Below the pieces are notes generated by a model that was not told the DNA's origin, did not search any database, and saw only the letters and a program-made list of their open reading frames with translations. A program made the position numbers and the translations under genes. 64,000 nt of DNA from CAYPTY01 sp964413935 (lineage in GTDB: Bacteria > Bacteroidota > Rhodothermia > Balneolales > Balneolaceae), in the NCBI GenBank assembly GCA_964413935.1, contig CAYPTY010000012.1, forward strand, positions 1 through 64,000, given 5' to 3'. This document shows positions 34,328-42,041 of this stretch, piece by piece. How positions within the stretch are numbered: the first letter of the stretch is position 1; each line of letters begins with the position of its first letter.

Positions 34328-35730
34328 TGCAAAAGAAGATCGAAACCCAACCTGTATTCGGTAAAACCCGACACATCCACATGGTCGGCATTGGAGGAAT
34401 CGGTATGAGCGGTATCGCGGAAATTCTACTGCACAAGGGTTATAAAGTGAGTGGTTCAGACGGAGCAATTACGGAAACCACACGCAGGCTGGAAGAGCTT
34501 GGTGCTGTGGTCTTCAAAGGACATAAACCAGAATACATCGAAGGTGCCGATGTGGTTGTGTATACCTCTGCGGTTCGGGCGGATGAAAACCCCGAAACCA
34601 TCGCAGCAATGGAAAAACGCATTCCGGTAATCAAGCGGGCGGAGATGCTGGCCGAACTGATGCGGATGAAATTCGGAATCGGCATTGCCGGCACCCATGG
34701 CAAAACCACCACCACTACCATGACCGGGCACATCATTCGGGAAGGCCTCTTTGATCCCACCATCGTGGTTGGCGGCAAAGTGCACAGTTTCGACAAAACA
34801 AATGCCGTAGTGGGAAAAGGCGACATCATTATTGTGGAAGCGGACGAATTTGACCGCACCTTCCTGCGCCTCACACCATCGATTGGAGTTATAACCAACA
34901 TCGAGGCAGAACACCTCGACATTTACTCCGACTTAGAGGATGTAAAAAACGCCTTCATCGATTATGCCAATAAGGTGCCTTTTTACGGGGCGGTTGTGGT
35001 ATGTCTTGACGACCACAATGTGCGTTCCATACTTCCTCAGATTGAACGCCGCATTGTAACCTACGGAATGACCCCGCAGGCTGAACTGAGAGCTGTGGAT
35101 ATCATGATGAACCAGTTCAACAGCACCTTTACCGTACTGCATCAGGGTGAAAAACTTGGCGTGGTGACTCTGCAGGCTCCGGGTGAGCACAATGTTAAAA
35201 ATGCTTTAGCCTCTATCGCGGTCGGACTGGAGCTGAATATGGATTTTGCTGCCATCAAAAAAGGAATTGAGAAATTCGAAGGTGTTTTCCGTCGCTTCCA
35301 GCAAAAATATCATGAAAATGACATTCTGGTGATTGATGACTACGCTCATCACCCAACTGAGGTACAGGCAACCCTTCAGGCTGCACTCAAAGGCTGGCCG
35401 GAGCGGCGTATTGTAGCAGTATTCCAGCCGCACTTGTATTCCCGCACTCAGGATTTGTACAAGGAATTTGGTCTTTCCTTTTTCGATGCCGATGTGATGG
35501 TGATCACGGATGTTTATCCCTCTCGCGAAGCTCCCATTGAAGGAGTAAACGGCAAACTGATAGCGGACACCGCAGAAAAATATGGACACCGATCAGTGGT
35601 GTATGTGGAAGACAAAAAAGAAGTGCCAAAGAAACTCAAAGAAATTGTGACCAAAGGCGATATCGTCATCACTATGGGTGCGGGTGATATCTACAAGTAT
35701 GGTGAAGAATTTATCAAACTGATGAAATGA
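34327..35730 (+). CDS. murC: UDP-MurNAc-L-alanine ligase MurC
   Basis: MurC adds L-alanine to UDP-MurNAc, the first ATP-dependent ligase step. The 467-residue protein starts with the UDP-MurNAc Rossmann segment HIHMVGIGGIGMSGIAEILL, then the P-loop GIAGTHGKTTTTTM, VEADEFDRTFL, NIEAEHLDIY, FRRFQQKYHENDILVIDDYAHHPTEV and AVFQPHLYSRTQ. Its last bases overlap the start of ftsQ (ATGA), just before the assembly gap. It is complete. Confidence 0.98.
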   Translation: MQKKIETQPVFGKTRHIHMVGIGGIGMSGIAEILLHKGYKVSGSDGAITETTRRLEELGAVVFKGHKPEYIEGADVVVYTSAVRADENPETIAAMEKRIPVIKRAEMLAELMRMKFGIGIAGTHGKTTTTTMTGHIIREGLFDPTIVVGGKVHSFDKTNAVVGKGDIIIVEADEFDRTFLRLTPSIGVITNIEAEHLDIYSDLEDVKNAFIDYANKVPFYGAVVVCLDDHNVRSILPQIERRIVTYGMTPQAELRAVDIMMNQFNSTFTVLHQGEKLGVVTLQAPGEHNVKNALASIAVGLELNMDFAAIKKGIEKFEGVFRRFQQKYHENDILVIDDYAHHPTEVQATLQAALKGWPERRIVAVFQPHLYSRTQDLYKEFGLSFFDADVMVITDVYPSREAPIEGVNGKLIADTAEKYGHRSVVYVEDKKEVPKKLKEIVTKGDIVITMGAGDIYKYGEEFIKLMK

Positions 35731-36141
35731 AACGGATNNNNNNNNNNNNNNNNNNNNNNNNNNNNNNNNNNNNNNNNNNNNNNNNNNNNNNNNNNNNNNN
35801 NNNNNNNNNNNNNNNNNNNNNNNNNNNNNNNNNNNNNTATCCAAACCGGTGATACCCTGCAGAATGAAGAATTTGAACAGGTCAGCGATTTTTTACAGAC
35901 GGCTAAAACCAACCCTTTTCACTGGATAACCATCTCAGAAGTTGGTTATTCAGTTGAAGAGGGCGTGGTTGCCCTGACCTACGAAAACGGAGTTAAACTC
36001 ATCTTCGGACGAAATGAGTTTGACTGGAAACTCAGTAACTGGGAAGCTTTTTACACAGAAGTAATCCGTGTAAAAGGGATGGACAGCATGCAGCTGATTG
36101 ACCTCAGGTTCAAAAAACAGGTTGTTACAAAAGAAATTTAG
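35727..36141 (+). CDS. ftsQ: Cell division protein FtsQ, interrupted by assembly gap
   Basis: Only the two ends of ftsQ are visible. The ATG overlaps the murC stop and gives M-K-R before the N run. From 35839 an open frame of about 100 codons runs to a TAG at 36141 and reads as a FtsQ/DivIB C-terminal beta domain (FHWITISEVGYSVEEGVVALTYENGVKLIFG... YTEVIRVKGMDSMQLIDLRFKKQVV). FtsQ links FtsL/FtsB to later divisome proteins. A normal FtsQ is roughly 250 residues, so about 350-450 bases are missing here; the 100 N are a placeholder. The identity comes from position and the C-terminal domain. Confidence 0.85.
35738..35837. other. Assembly gap of 100 N inside ftsQ
   Basis: Exactly 100 N, a conventional unknown-size gap. 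The flanks share no sequence, so real DNA (the middle of ftsQ) is missing. Confidence 0.98.
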
Positions 36142-36165
36142 CAATCAACAAATAAGCGAATAGTC

Positions 36166-37425
36166 ATGGCGGAACAAGAAAACATCGTAGTTGGTCTCGA
36201 CATCGGAACTACAAAAATTTGCGCAATTGTAGCTTCCAGTGACGAGCAGAACAGAATAAATATTCTAGGAGTGGGTAAGGCTCCCAGTGAGGGACTGAAC
36301 CGGGGCGTGGTGGTGAACATCGACAAAACGGTTAATGCCATCAAAGCGGCTATCGATCAGGCTGAGCTGGCCTCAGGCATCGAAGTTAAATCCGTTAACG
36401 TGGGTATTGCCGGTGATCACATCCGAAGCATGCGCAGCAAAGGCGTTATCACCATCAACAATAAAGACAACGAAATTACTACTCAGGATGTGGAGCGCCT
36501 GCTGGAAGACTGCCAGCGCATCATGCTCCCAACCGATCAGCAGATTATCCATGTGATTCCTCAGGAATTCGTGGTTGACGGTCAGGATGGCATCGCCGAT
36601 CCGGTTGGCATGAGCGGCATGCGCATGGAAGCGGAAGTTCACATTATCACCGGACTGGTTTCTGCAGCAAAGAACATTTACCGCTGCGTGGAAAGAGCCG
36701 GTTATCAGGTTGCAGACATCATTCTGGAACCACTGGCCTCCTCCTATTCCGTGCTGGACCAGGAAGAACGTGAAGCCGGCGTGGTGCTGGTCGACATCGG
36801 CGGAGGAACCACAGACCTGGCCATCTTCCAGGATAACACCATTCGACACACTGCGGTAATTGCCATTGCCGGTCAAAAGGTGACGGATGATATCCGACTG
36901 GGACTCAGCGTGCTGGATGAACAGGCTGAAACACTGAAAAGAGATCACGGTGAGGCTTTCGCCGACCTGATTCAGGAAGACGAGATTATTACGGTTCCCG
37001 GAATTGCAGGAAGGCCTCCAAAAGAAATCACCAAAAGCATTCTCGCCAAAATTATCCAGGCACGCACAGAAGAAATCCTTGAGATCGTTGGCATCGAAAT
37101 TAAACGATCAGGCTATGTGGATTCACTGAGCGCAGGACTGGTGATCACCGGTGGAGGATCGCTGATTAAGAATATTTGTCCGCTTGCCAATGAAGTACTG
37201 GGCATGGATGCCAAAATCGGCTTGCCTAGAGGGCTAACCGGCGGACTGGTGAATGAGGTGAACAATCCCATTTATGCGACCGGTGTTGGTCTTGTGATGC
37301 ACGCATTGCGGACTAACGCGGCTAATAACCAGAACATGATTCCGGGTTCCAGCAAAGGCACCAGTGTAGAGCAGGTGATGGTTAAAATTGCTGACCGGAT
37401 GAGAAGCTGGTTCAAAGAACTTTAA
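36166..37425 (+). CDS. ftsA: Cell division actin-like protein FtsA
   Basis: FtsA tethers FtsZ to the inner membrane and recruits downstream divisome proteins. The 419-residue actin-fold ATPase begins VVGLDIGTTKICAIVAS (phosphate 1) and contains the SHS2-type insert (VKSVNVGIAGDHIRSMRSKGV), VLVDIGGGTTDLAIF (phosphate 2) and VITGGGSLIKN (adenosine site). The C-terminus MVKIADRMRSWFKEL is an amphipathic membrane-targeting helix. It follows ftsQ by 24 bases and precedes ftsZ by 66. Confidence 0.98.
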   Translation: MAEQENIVVGLDIGTTKICAIVASSDEQNRINILGVGKAPSEGLNRGVVVNIDKTVNAIKAAIDQAELASGIEVKSVNVGIAGDHIRSMRSKGVITINNKDNEITTQDVERLLEDCQRIMLPTDQQIIHVIPQEFVVDGQDGIADPVGMSGMRMEAEVHIITGLVSAAKNIYRCVERAGYQVADIILEPLASSYSVLDQEEREAGVVLVDIGGGTTDLAIFQDNTIRHTAVIAIAGQKVTDDIRLGLSVLDEQAETLKRDHGEAFADLIQEDEIITVPGIAGRPPKEITKSILAKIIQARTEEILEIVGIEIKRSGYVDSLSAGLVITGGGSLIKNICPLANEVLGMDAKIGLPRGLTGGLVNEVNNPIYATGVGLVMHALRTNAANNQNMIPGSSKGTSVEQVMVKIADRMRSWFKEL

Positions 37426-37491
37426 TATGATCAGACAATCAACATCAATCCAAAAAACAGACGGTACAAATCAATCCAAACAGGAGATATC

Positions 37492-38820
37492 ATGATGAAT
37501 GACCATTCCCGATTTATATTTGACGAACAAAGTCAGGATAACGCCAAAATAAAAGTTGTAGGCGTTGGCGGGGGCGGTGGAAACGCAGTTAATAACATGA
37601 TTACCATGGGTTTAACGAGTGTGGAATACATCGCCCTTAACACAGATGCACAGGCTCTTAAAAACAGCCTGGCAAATGTATGTATACAGGTAGGTTCTTC
37701 CCTGACCAATGGTCTGGGAGCGGGAGCCCGCCCGGAAATCGGCCGCGAAGCGGTTGAAGAAAACAGACACGAAATTGAAGAAGCCATCGACAATGCCGAT
37801 ATGCTGTTTGTCACAGCCGGTATGGGCGGTGGAACCGGTACAGGTGGTGCACCTGTTGTAGCCGGCATCGCAAAACGAAAAGGAATCCTTACCGTTGGTA
37901 TTGTGACCACCCCTTTCGAATGCGAAGGTAAAATCAGAAAGAAATACGCCATTGAGGGTATCACAGAACTCAAAAAGAATTGCGATACCGTAATCGTGAT
38001 TCCAAATGAGCGTTTGCTCGATATCTCAGATGAAACCACTTCCCTGATGGATGCTTTCAACATGGCCAATGAGGTGCTGTACAATGCAACCCGCGGAATC
38101 AGCGATCTGATCCTGATGCCCGGTTTGATCAACCTTGACTTTGCCGATGTTCGCACAACCATGCTGGATGGTGGAGCAGCTATTATGGGCTCAGCCACAG
38201 CCGGTGGTGAGGAACGTGCTGAGATTGCAGCCCGCGAGGCGATAAACTCACCTCTGCTGGATGGTGTAAGCATTCGCGGAGCACGCAATGTACTGGTTAA
38301 TATATCGGCCGGCGGAAGCCTGGGTATGCGTGAAACCACAACGGCAACCAGCATTATTCAGCAGGAAGCCGGTGATGATGCAGAAATCATACTCGGTACA
38401 GTATTGGATGAATCCTTTGAAGATCAGATCAGAGTTACGGTAATTGCTACCGGATTTGATCTGGCCGAGGACCGAAACACCCCAAAGGTTGCTCCAAATG
38501 CACAGAGCCAGCGTAAAACCGGAATACAGGTTAATGCTGCCATGCCAAAAGCATCTGAAATCCCAAGCAGATTTACCCGAACCACTTCCGATTTCTATAA
38601 AGGTGAAGGTAACCTGAAAAAACTGGATGCGCCGGCTATACACCGAAGAGAACTTCGGGTAAGAAAAATGGAGGAGGAAGCGGCTGAAAATCCGATGCCG
38701 GAAGATACTTCCATCGAAAAGAAAGCGACCGGCACGGGAAACCTGCCGAATAACCGTGAGGAGCGAATCAACAAAAGCGACTCTGAGCAGCCCGCTTTCT
38801 TGAGAAAAATAATGGACTAA
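37492..38820 (+). CDS. ftsZ: Cell division tubulin-like GTPase FtsZ
   Basis: FtsZ polymerises into the Z ring. The 442-residue protein has KVVGVGGGGGNAVNNM, NTDAQAL, the tubulin signature GMGGGTGTGGAPV (about residues 110-122), and NVDFADV-like INLDFADVRTTM (T7 loop). A variable linker is followed by the conserved C-terminal tail QPAFLRKIMD that binds FtsA. AGGAG is about 8 bases upstream; a second ATG follows the first at once. A long antisense frame inside it is a shadow. It is the last gene of the dcw run, followed by a terminator. Confidence 0.99.
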   Translation: MMNDHSRFIFDEQSQDNAKIKVVGVGGGGGNAVNNMITMGLTSVEYIALNTDAQALKNSLANVCIQVGSSLTNGLGAGARPEIGREAVEENRHEIEEAIDNADMLFVTAGMGGGTGTGGAPVVAGIAKRKGILTVGIVTTPFECEGKIRKKYAIEGITELKKNCDTVIVIPNERLLDISDETTSLMDAFNMANEVLYNATRGISDLILMPGLINLDFADVRTTMLDGGAAIMGSATAGGEERAEIAAREAINSPLLDGVSIRGARNVLVNISAGGSLGMRETTTATSIIQQEAGDDAEIILGTVLDESFEDQIRVTVIATGFDLAEDRNTPKVAPNAQSQRKTGIQVNAAMPKASEIPSRFTRTTSDFYKGEGNLKKLDAPAIHRRELRVRKMEEEAAENPMPEDTSIEKKATGTGNLPNNREERINKSDSEQPAFLRKIMD

Positions 38821-38940
38821 TTGTCCTTTAACTCATAGCAAATAGTCGGTTTGCATGGCTGTGGTATCTCTGTAATACAGGAAAACGACACGACATGGAT
38901 TGATAACGATAGCTTTGCTAAAAGCTATAGATTGCTAACC

Positions 38941-38973
38941 AAAGGGGATCTCCTGACCGAGGTCCCCTTTTTT
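38941..38973 (+). terminator. Intrinsic terminator of the dcw cluster
   Basis: AAGGGGA and TCCCCTT pair around an internal arm, followed by a T-rich run. It lies about 120 bases after the ftsZ stop and is the only terminator-like hairpin seen from mraZ onward, consistent with a long operon. Confidence 0.8.
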
Positions 38974-39051
38974 ATTTTGGGGAATCATCAGGTAAAAATT
39001 ATTCAATGAACTAATATTCTGATTACCTATATCCTTAGGCTCATTACTCAG

Positions 39052-39207
39052 AGGCTCTGAACCCATCCGGAAATTTCATGTCTGACGAGTTTCAGCATAC
39101 CAATCATTCGAAGTATAGATCACAAACCGAAACGAGGAGTTTGAAATTTTCTTGACCTTTTCGCCCCTTTTGTGTCAAGACAAAAGGGGCAAACAAAACG
39201 AATAGCT
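39052..39207. repeat. 156-bp direct repeat, copy 1
   Basis: This starts AGGCTCTGAACCCA and ends AACGAATAGCT. Within it GCCCCTTTTG (39163-39172) pairs perfectly with CAAAAGGGGC (39181-39190), and an overlapping CTTGAC/GTCAAG pair (39151-39156 and 39174-39179) allows an alternative hairpin. A nearly identical copy lies 259 bases downstream. No open frame is conserved in it. Confidence 0.92.
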
Positions 39208-39310
39208 CCAGGTATCACAGAAAAGCTTTAATACCTTCACATCTTTAATCCAGGCCCGGCTGATTCTTTCTGCCTTTCTGGATGAAAACGGCCCTCAAAA
39301 AACTATTCAA
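39208..39310. other. Spacer between the two 156-bp repeats
   Basis: About 100 bases with no frame, hairpin or RNA gene that I can support. Confidence 0.5.
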
Positions 39311-39466
39311 AGGCTCTGAACCCACCCGAAAATTTCATGTCTGACGAGTTTCAGCATACCAATCATTCGAAGTATAGATCACAAACCGAAACGAGGAGTT
39401 TGAAATTTTCTTGACCTTTTCGCCCCTTTTGTGTCAAGACAAAAGGGGCAAACAAAACGAATAGCT
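39311..39466. repeat. 156-bp direct repeat, copy 2
   Basis: Same length as copy 1, differing at only two positions near the left end (CCATCCGG versus CCACCCGA). It carries the same hairpin of GCCCCTTTTG and CAAAAGGGGC. The exact conservation of length and hairpin suggests a mobile or recently duplicated palindromic element rather than decayed coding sequence. Confidence 0.92.
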
Positions 39467-39526
39467 AAGAATCCAAGCTCTGTTTCAACTCAATAAACCT
39501 ATTAACCAATAACTAATAACCAATCC

Positions 39527-40270
39527 CTAACCCTCCTCATACCGCTTGCGCAACTGAACCGGCTTCTCCCTGCGCTTTCGAACACGAATATTAATCACCT
39601 CTACAATCAGCGAGAAAAATACCGCGAAGTAGATGTAGCCTTTTGGCACGTGATATTCGAATGCCTCGATCATCAGCATAAAACCAATCAGGATCAGGAA
39701 AGCCAGAGCCAGCACTTCCAGTGTAGGGTGCTTTTTGATGAAGTCCGCAATTTTACCAGCAAACACGATCATCACAATAATGGCAACTACAACAGCAACC
39801 ACCATAAGCTGAATCACATCCGTCAAACCAATGGCGGTAAGAATGGAATCAAAAGAGAATATCAGATCCAGTGCAACGATCTGAACAATGGCCTGAAACA
39901 TGGAAGAGACCACTTTTTTCCCCTTTTCATCATGTACCCCTTCCATCTTATGATGAATCTCTACGGTACTTTTAAATAACAGAAACAAACCACCCACAAA
40001 CAGAATCAGATCTCTTGTACTGAATTCCATTTCAAAAACCGTAAAAAGAGGCTTTGTAAACCCAATGATCCAGGTAATACTGAACAGCAGCATCAGCCTG
40101 AATACCAGCGCCAGCATTAAACCCAGATTCCTCGTCTTTGCCTGCTGATGCTCCGGCAATTTATTCGAGACGATGGATATGAAAATAATATTGTCGACCC
40201 CAAGAACAATTTCCAGAAAGATCAGGGTCAGTAAGGCTACAATATTCTCGGGTGCGAAGATGACTTCCAT
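39527..40270 (-). CDS. TerC-family integral membrane protein
   Basis: This 247-residue protein has seven to eight helices of the TerC family. Family hallmarks are LIFLEIVLGVDNIIFISIVSNKLP near the N-terminus and IVALDLIFSFDSILTAIGLT, where the paired acidic residues within membrane segments probably bind metal ions. Relatives act in manganese efflux and in protecting secreted proteins from mismetallation; the exact substrate here is unknown. It stands alone, with a GC-rich palindrome in its upstream region. Confidence 0.92.
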   Translation of the reverse strand: MEVIFAPENIVALLTLIFLEIVLGVDNIIFISIVSNKLPEHQQAKTRNLGLMLALVFRLMLLFSITWIIGFTKPLFTVFEMEFSTRDLILFVGGLFLLFKSTVEIHHKMEGVHDEKGKKVVSSMFQAIVQIVALDLIFSFDSILTAIGLTDVIQLMVVAVVVAIIVMIVFAGKIADFIKKHPTLEVLALAFLILIGFMLMIEAFEYHVPKGYIYFAVFFSLIVEVINIRVRKRREKPVQLRKRYEEG

Positions 40271-40316
40271 GGGTATGGGTATCGTTATTCGTTATTTATT
40301 TTTCATTTATCCTTTG

Positions 40317-40352
40317 CCTGCCGCCTGCCTGACGGCAGCCAGGGCAGGCAGG
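40317..40352. repeat. GC-rich imperfect palindrome (REP-like)
   Basis: A 36-base GC-rich block in AT-rich intergenic DNA contains CTGCCG/CGGCAG and the outer CCTGCC/GGCAGG arms. It lies between the divergently arranged ends of TSUP and the terC start. It looks like a short dispersed palindromic repeat; only one copy is in the window. Confidence 0.6.
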
Positions 40353-40360
40353 TTATGTGC

Positions 40361-41176
40361 TTAAACAATGGTCCAGACTAGTCTGATTGCCATAGCCAGC
40401 GCGAGGAGGGCAAATCCCCACTGAAGTTTTTTTCTTCCGATGCGGTGATTAAAATGGGCCCCTGCAAATCCTCCAACCAGACCCGCAACCACCAGCGGAA
40501 AAGCAGCACCAAAATCTACATATCCCCAGAAATAGGGCGAAATTGGCACCTCATTCACTTCATATGCGGTAAGCTGTACTACGCCTGAAAAAGTGATCAA
40601 CACAATGGCCAGTGAGGAAATACTCACTGCTTTTCGGAATGGCTGCTTATACACCAGATTCATAATGGGAACCATGATTCCTCCCCCTCCAACTCCGGCC
40701 AGCGATGCGATTAGGCCTCCGATCCCCCCAACAAAAAAGGATTTACTGTAAGTGATGTCCTCATACTTCCGCTCATCCTCCAGGTTTTTGTCCCTCCCGC
40801 GCATAAACATCATCACTGAAACGATGACCAGTAAGGTCACAAATACGATTACAAAAATCCGATCGCTGTAATAGGGTGAAATAATGATCAGCTTCCCCGC
40901 AAAAACCCCGATACTGCCCAGAATCCCAACTCTCAGACTCTCGTGCAGAAATATATTATCCTGAAGCTTCTGCCGGATACTTCCCCCGATGGATGCCACA
41001 CAGGTACACAGCAATCCGGTTCCAATGGTCCAAAGAACGGGATCATTTACGCCCTCCTCAGTGAATAGGAAAAAAAGAACCGGGGTAAATATGATCCCTC
41101 CACCTACGCCCAGCAATCCTGCGATGATCCCCGCTATCAGGCCAATCAGCAGCAACCCTGCAATGGTTTCAATCAA
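40361..41176 (-). CDS. TSUP (TauE/SafE) family membrane transporter
   Basis: This 271-residue protein has two related half-domains of about four helices each, containing GIIAGLLGVGGGIIFTPVLF and GGLIASLAGVGGGGIMVPIMN. The repeated G-x-G-G-G-x-x-x-P motif defines the TSUP family, which exports or imports sulfite, sulfoacetate, sulfolactate or related anions. The substrate cannot be read from sequence. It begins with TTG overlapping the phzF-like TGA stop, so it is translationally coupled to that enzyme gene. Confidence 0.92.
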   Translation of the reverse strand: MIETIAGLLLIGLIAGIIAGLLGVGGGIIFTPVLFFLFTEEGVNDPVLWTIGTGLLCTCVASIGGSIRQKLQDNIFLHESLRVGILGSIGVFAGKLIIISPYYSDRIFVIVFVTLLVIVSVMMFMRGRDKNLEDERKYEDITYSKSFFVGGIGGLIASLAGVGGGGIMVPIMNLVYKQPFRKAVSISSLAIVLITFSGVVQLTAYEVNEVPISPYFWGYVDFGAAFPLVVAGLVGGFAGAHFNHRIGRKKLQWGFALLALAMAIRLVWTIV

Positions 41177-41952
41177 ACCTCGATCTCCCCGCTTAGATAT
41201 GAAACTGCATGACCCTGCAGCTCAACTCGGTCACCTTTCAGTTCACAAATCAGATCCCCTCCGCGATCTGAAATCTGACGCGCGGTTAGTTTGTTCTTGC
41301 CCAGTACTTTAGCCCAGTATGGTGTGAGTTTGGTATGGGCTGAACCGGTCACCGGGTCTTCATCCACTCCGGATTGTGGTCCGAAAAAACGGGACACAAA
41401 ATCCACATCAATTCCGGGTGCCGTAACGATAATACCGCGTGCATCCACTTCGGAAAGCAATCTGAAATCGGGGGTCAGATCAGCGACATCGTACTCATTA
41501 TCCAGCACAACCATATAATCATCACTGCGAAATACTTTGTCGGAGCGTAGGCCGAGACCATCAAAAAGCACATCCGGCGGATCGGTTTCCGGCATTTCAT
41601 CGGCCGGGAAATTCATCAGCAGGGCATCGCCCGACTTCTTTACGGTGAGCAAACCACTTTTTGTGCTGAATGTGATTTCATCCCCGTCATAATTCAGGTG
41701 ATTAAACAAAACATGCGCAGTGGCCAGGGTTGCGTGCCCACATAAATCCACCTCAACCGTGGGAGTAAACCATCTCAGACCGTAAGTATCACCCTCATCA
41801 ACAAAAAAAGCAGTTTCTGACAGGTTATTCTCCATCGCAATTTTCTGCATGGTTGCTACCGGCAGCCAGCTTTCCAGCGGACAAACAGCGGCCGGGTTTC
41901 CTGAAAACAATTTCCGGGTAAAGGCATCAACCTGATATATTGGTATCTTCAT
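41173..41952 (-). CDS. PhzF-family isomerase/epimerase
   Basis: This 259-residue (from this ATG) PhzF-fold protein has the characteristic opening IPIYQVDAFTRKLFSGNPAAVCPLE, the catalytic-Glu region MENNLSETAFFV, VDLCGHATLATAHVLF and GVDEDPVTGSAHTKLTPYW. Related enzymes isomerise small metabolites; most bacterial members have no assigned substrate, and no phenazine genes are nearby. An upstream in-frame start (42024) would add 24 residues outside the family alignment. It is followed by a coupled TSUP transporter. Confidence 0.93.
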   Translation of the reverse strand: MKIPIYQVDAFTRKLFSGNPAAVCPLESWLPVATMQKIAMENNLSETAFFVDEGDTYGLRWFTPTVEVDLCGHATLATAHVLFNHLNYDGDEITFSTKSGLLTVKKSGDALLMNFPADEMPETDPPDVLFDGLGLRSDKVFRSDDYMVVLDNEYDVADLTPDFRLLSEVDARGIIVTAPGIDVDFVSRFFGPQSGVDEDPVTGSAHTKLTPYWAKVLGKNKLTARQISDRGGDLICELKGDRVELQGHAVSYLSGEIEV

Positions 41953-42041
41953 AACTTCCGTAGTTTTTATGACAGAAGGGAAGTCTAATAAACTTTTTTG
42001 TGTTAAGACAGCCCGTATAAACAAGCTTACACATCTTTTAC

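Noticed and set aside
35593..35912. Minus-strand frames running through the N gap
   Set aside because: They read through unknown bases and are antisense to murC and ftsQ.
37533..38354. 273-codon antisense frame inside ftsZ
   Set aside because: It is a low-complexity Ser/Pro/Arg-rich shadow of a highly conserved gene on the other strand.
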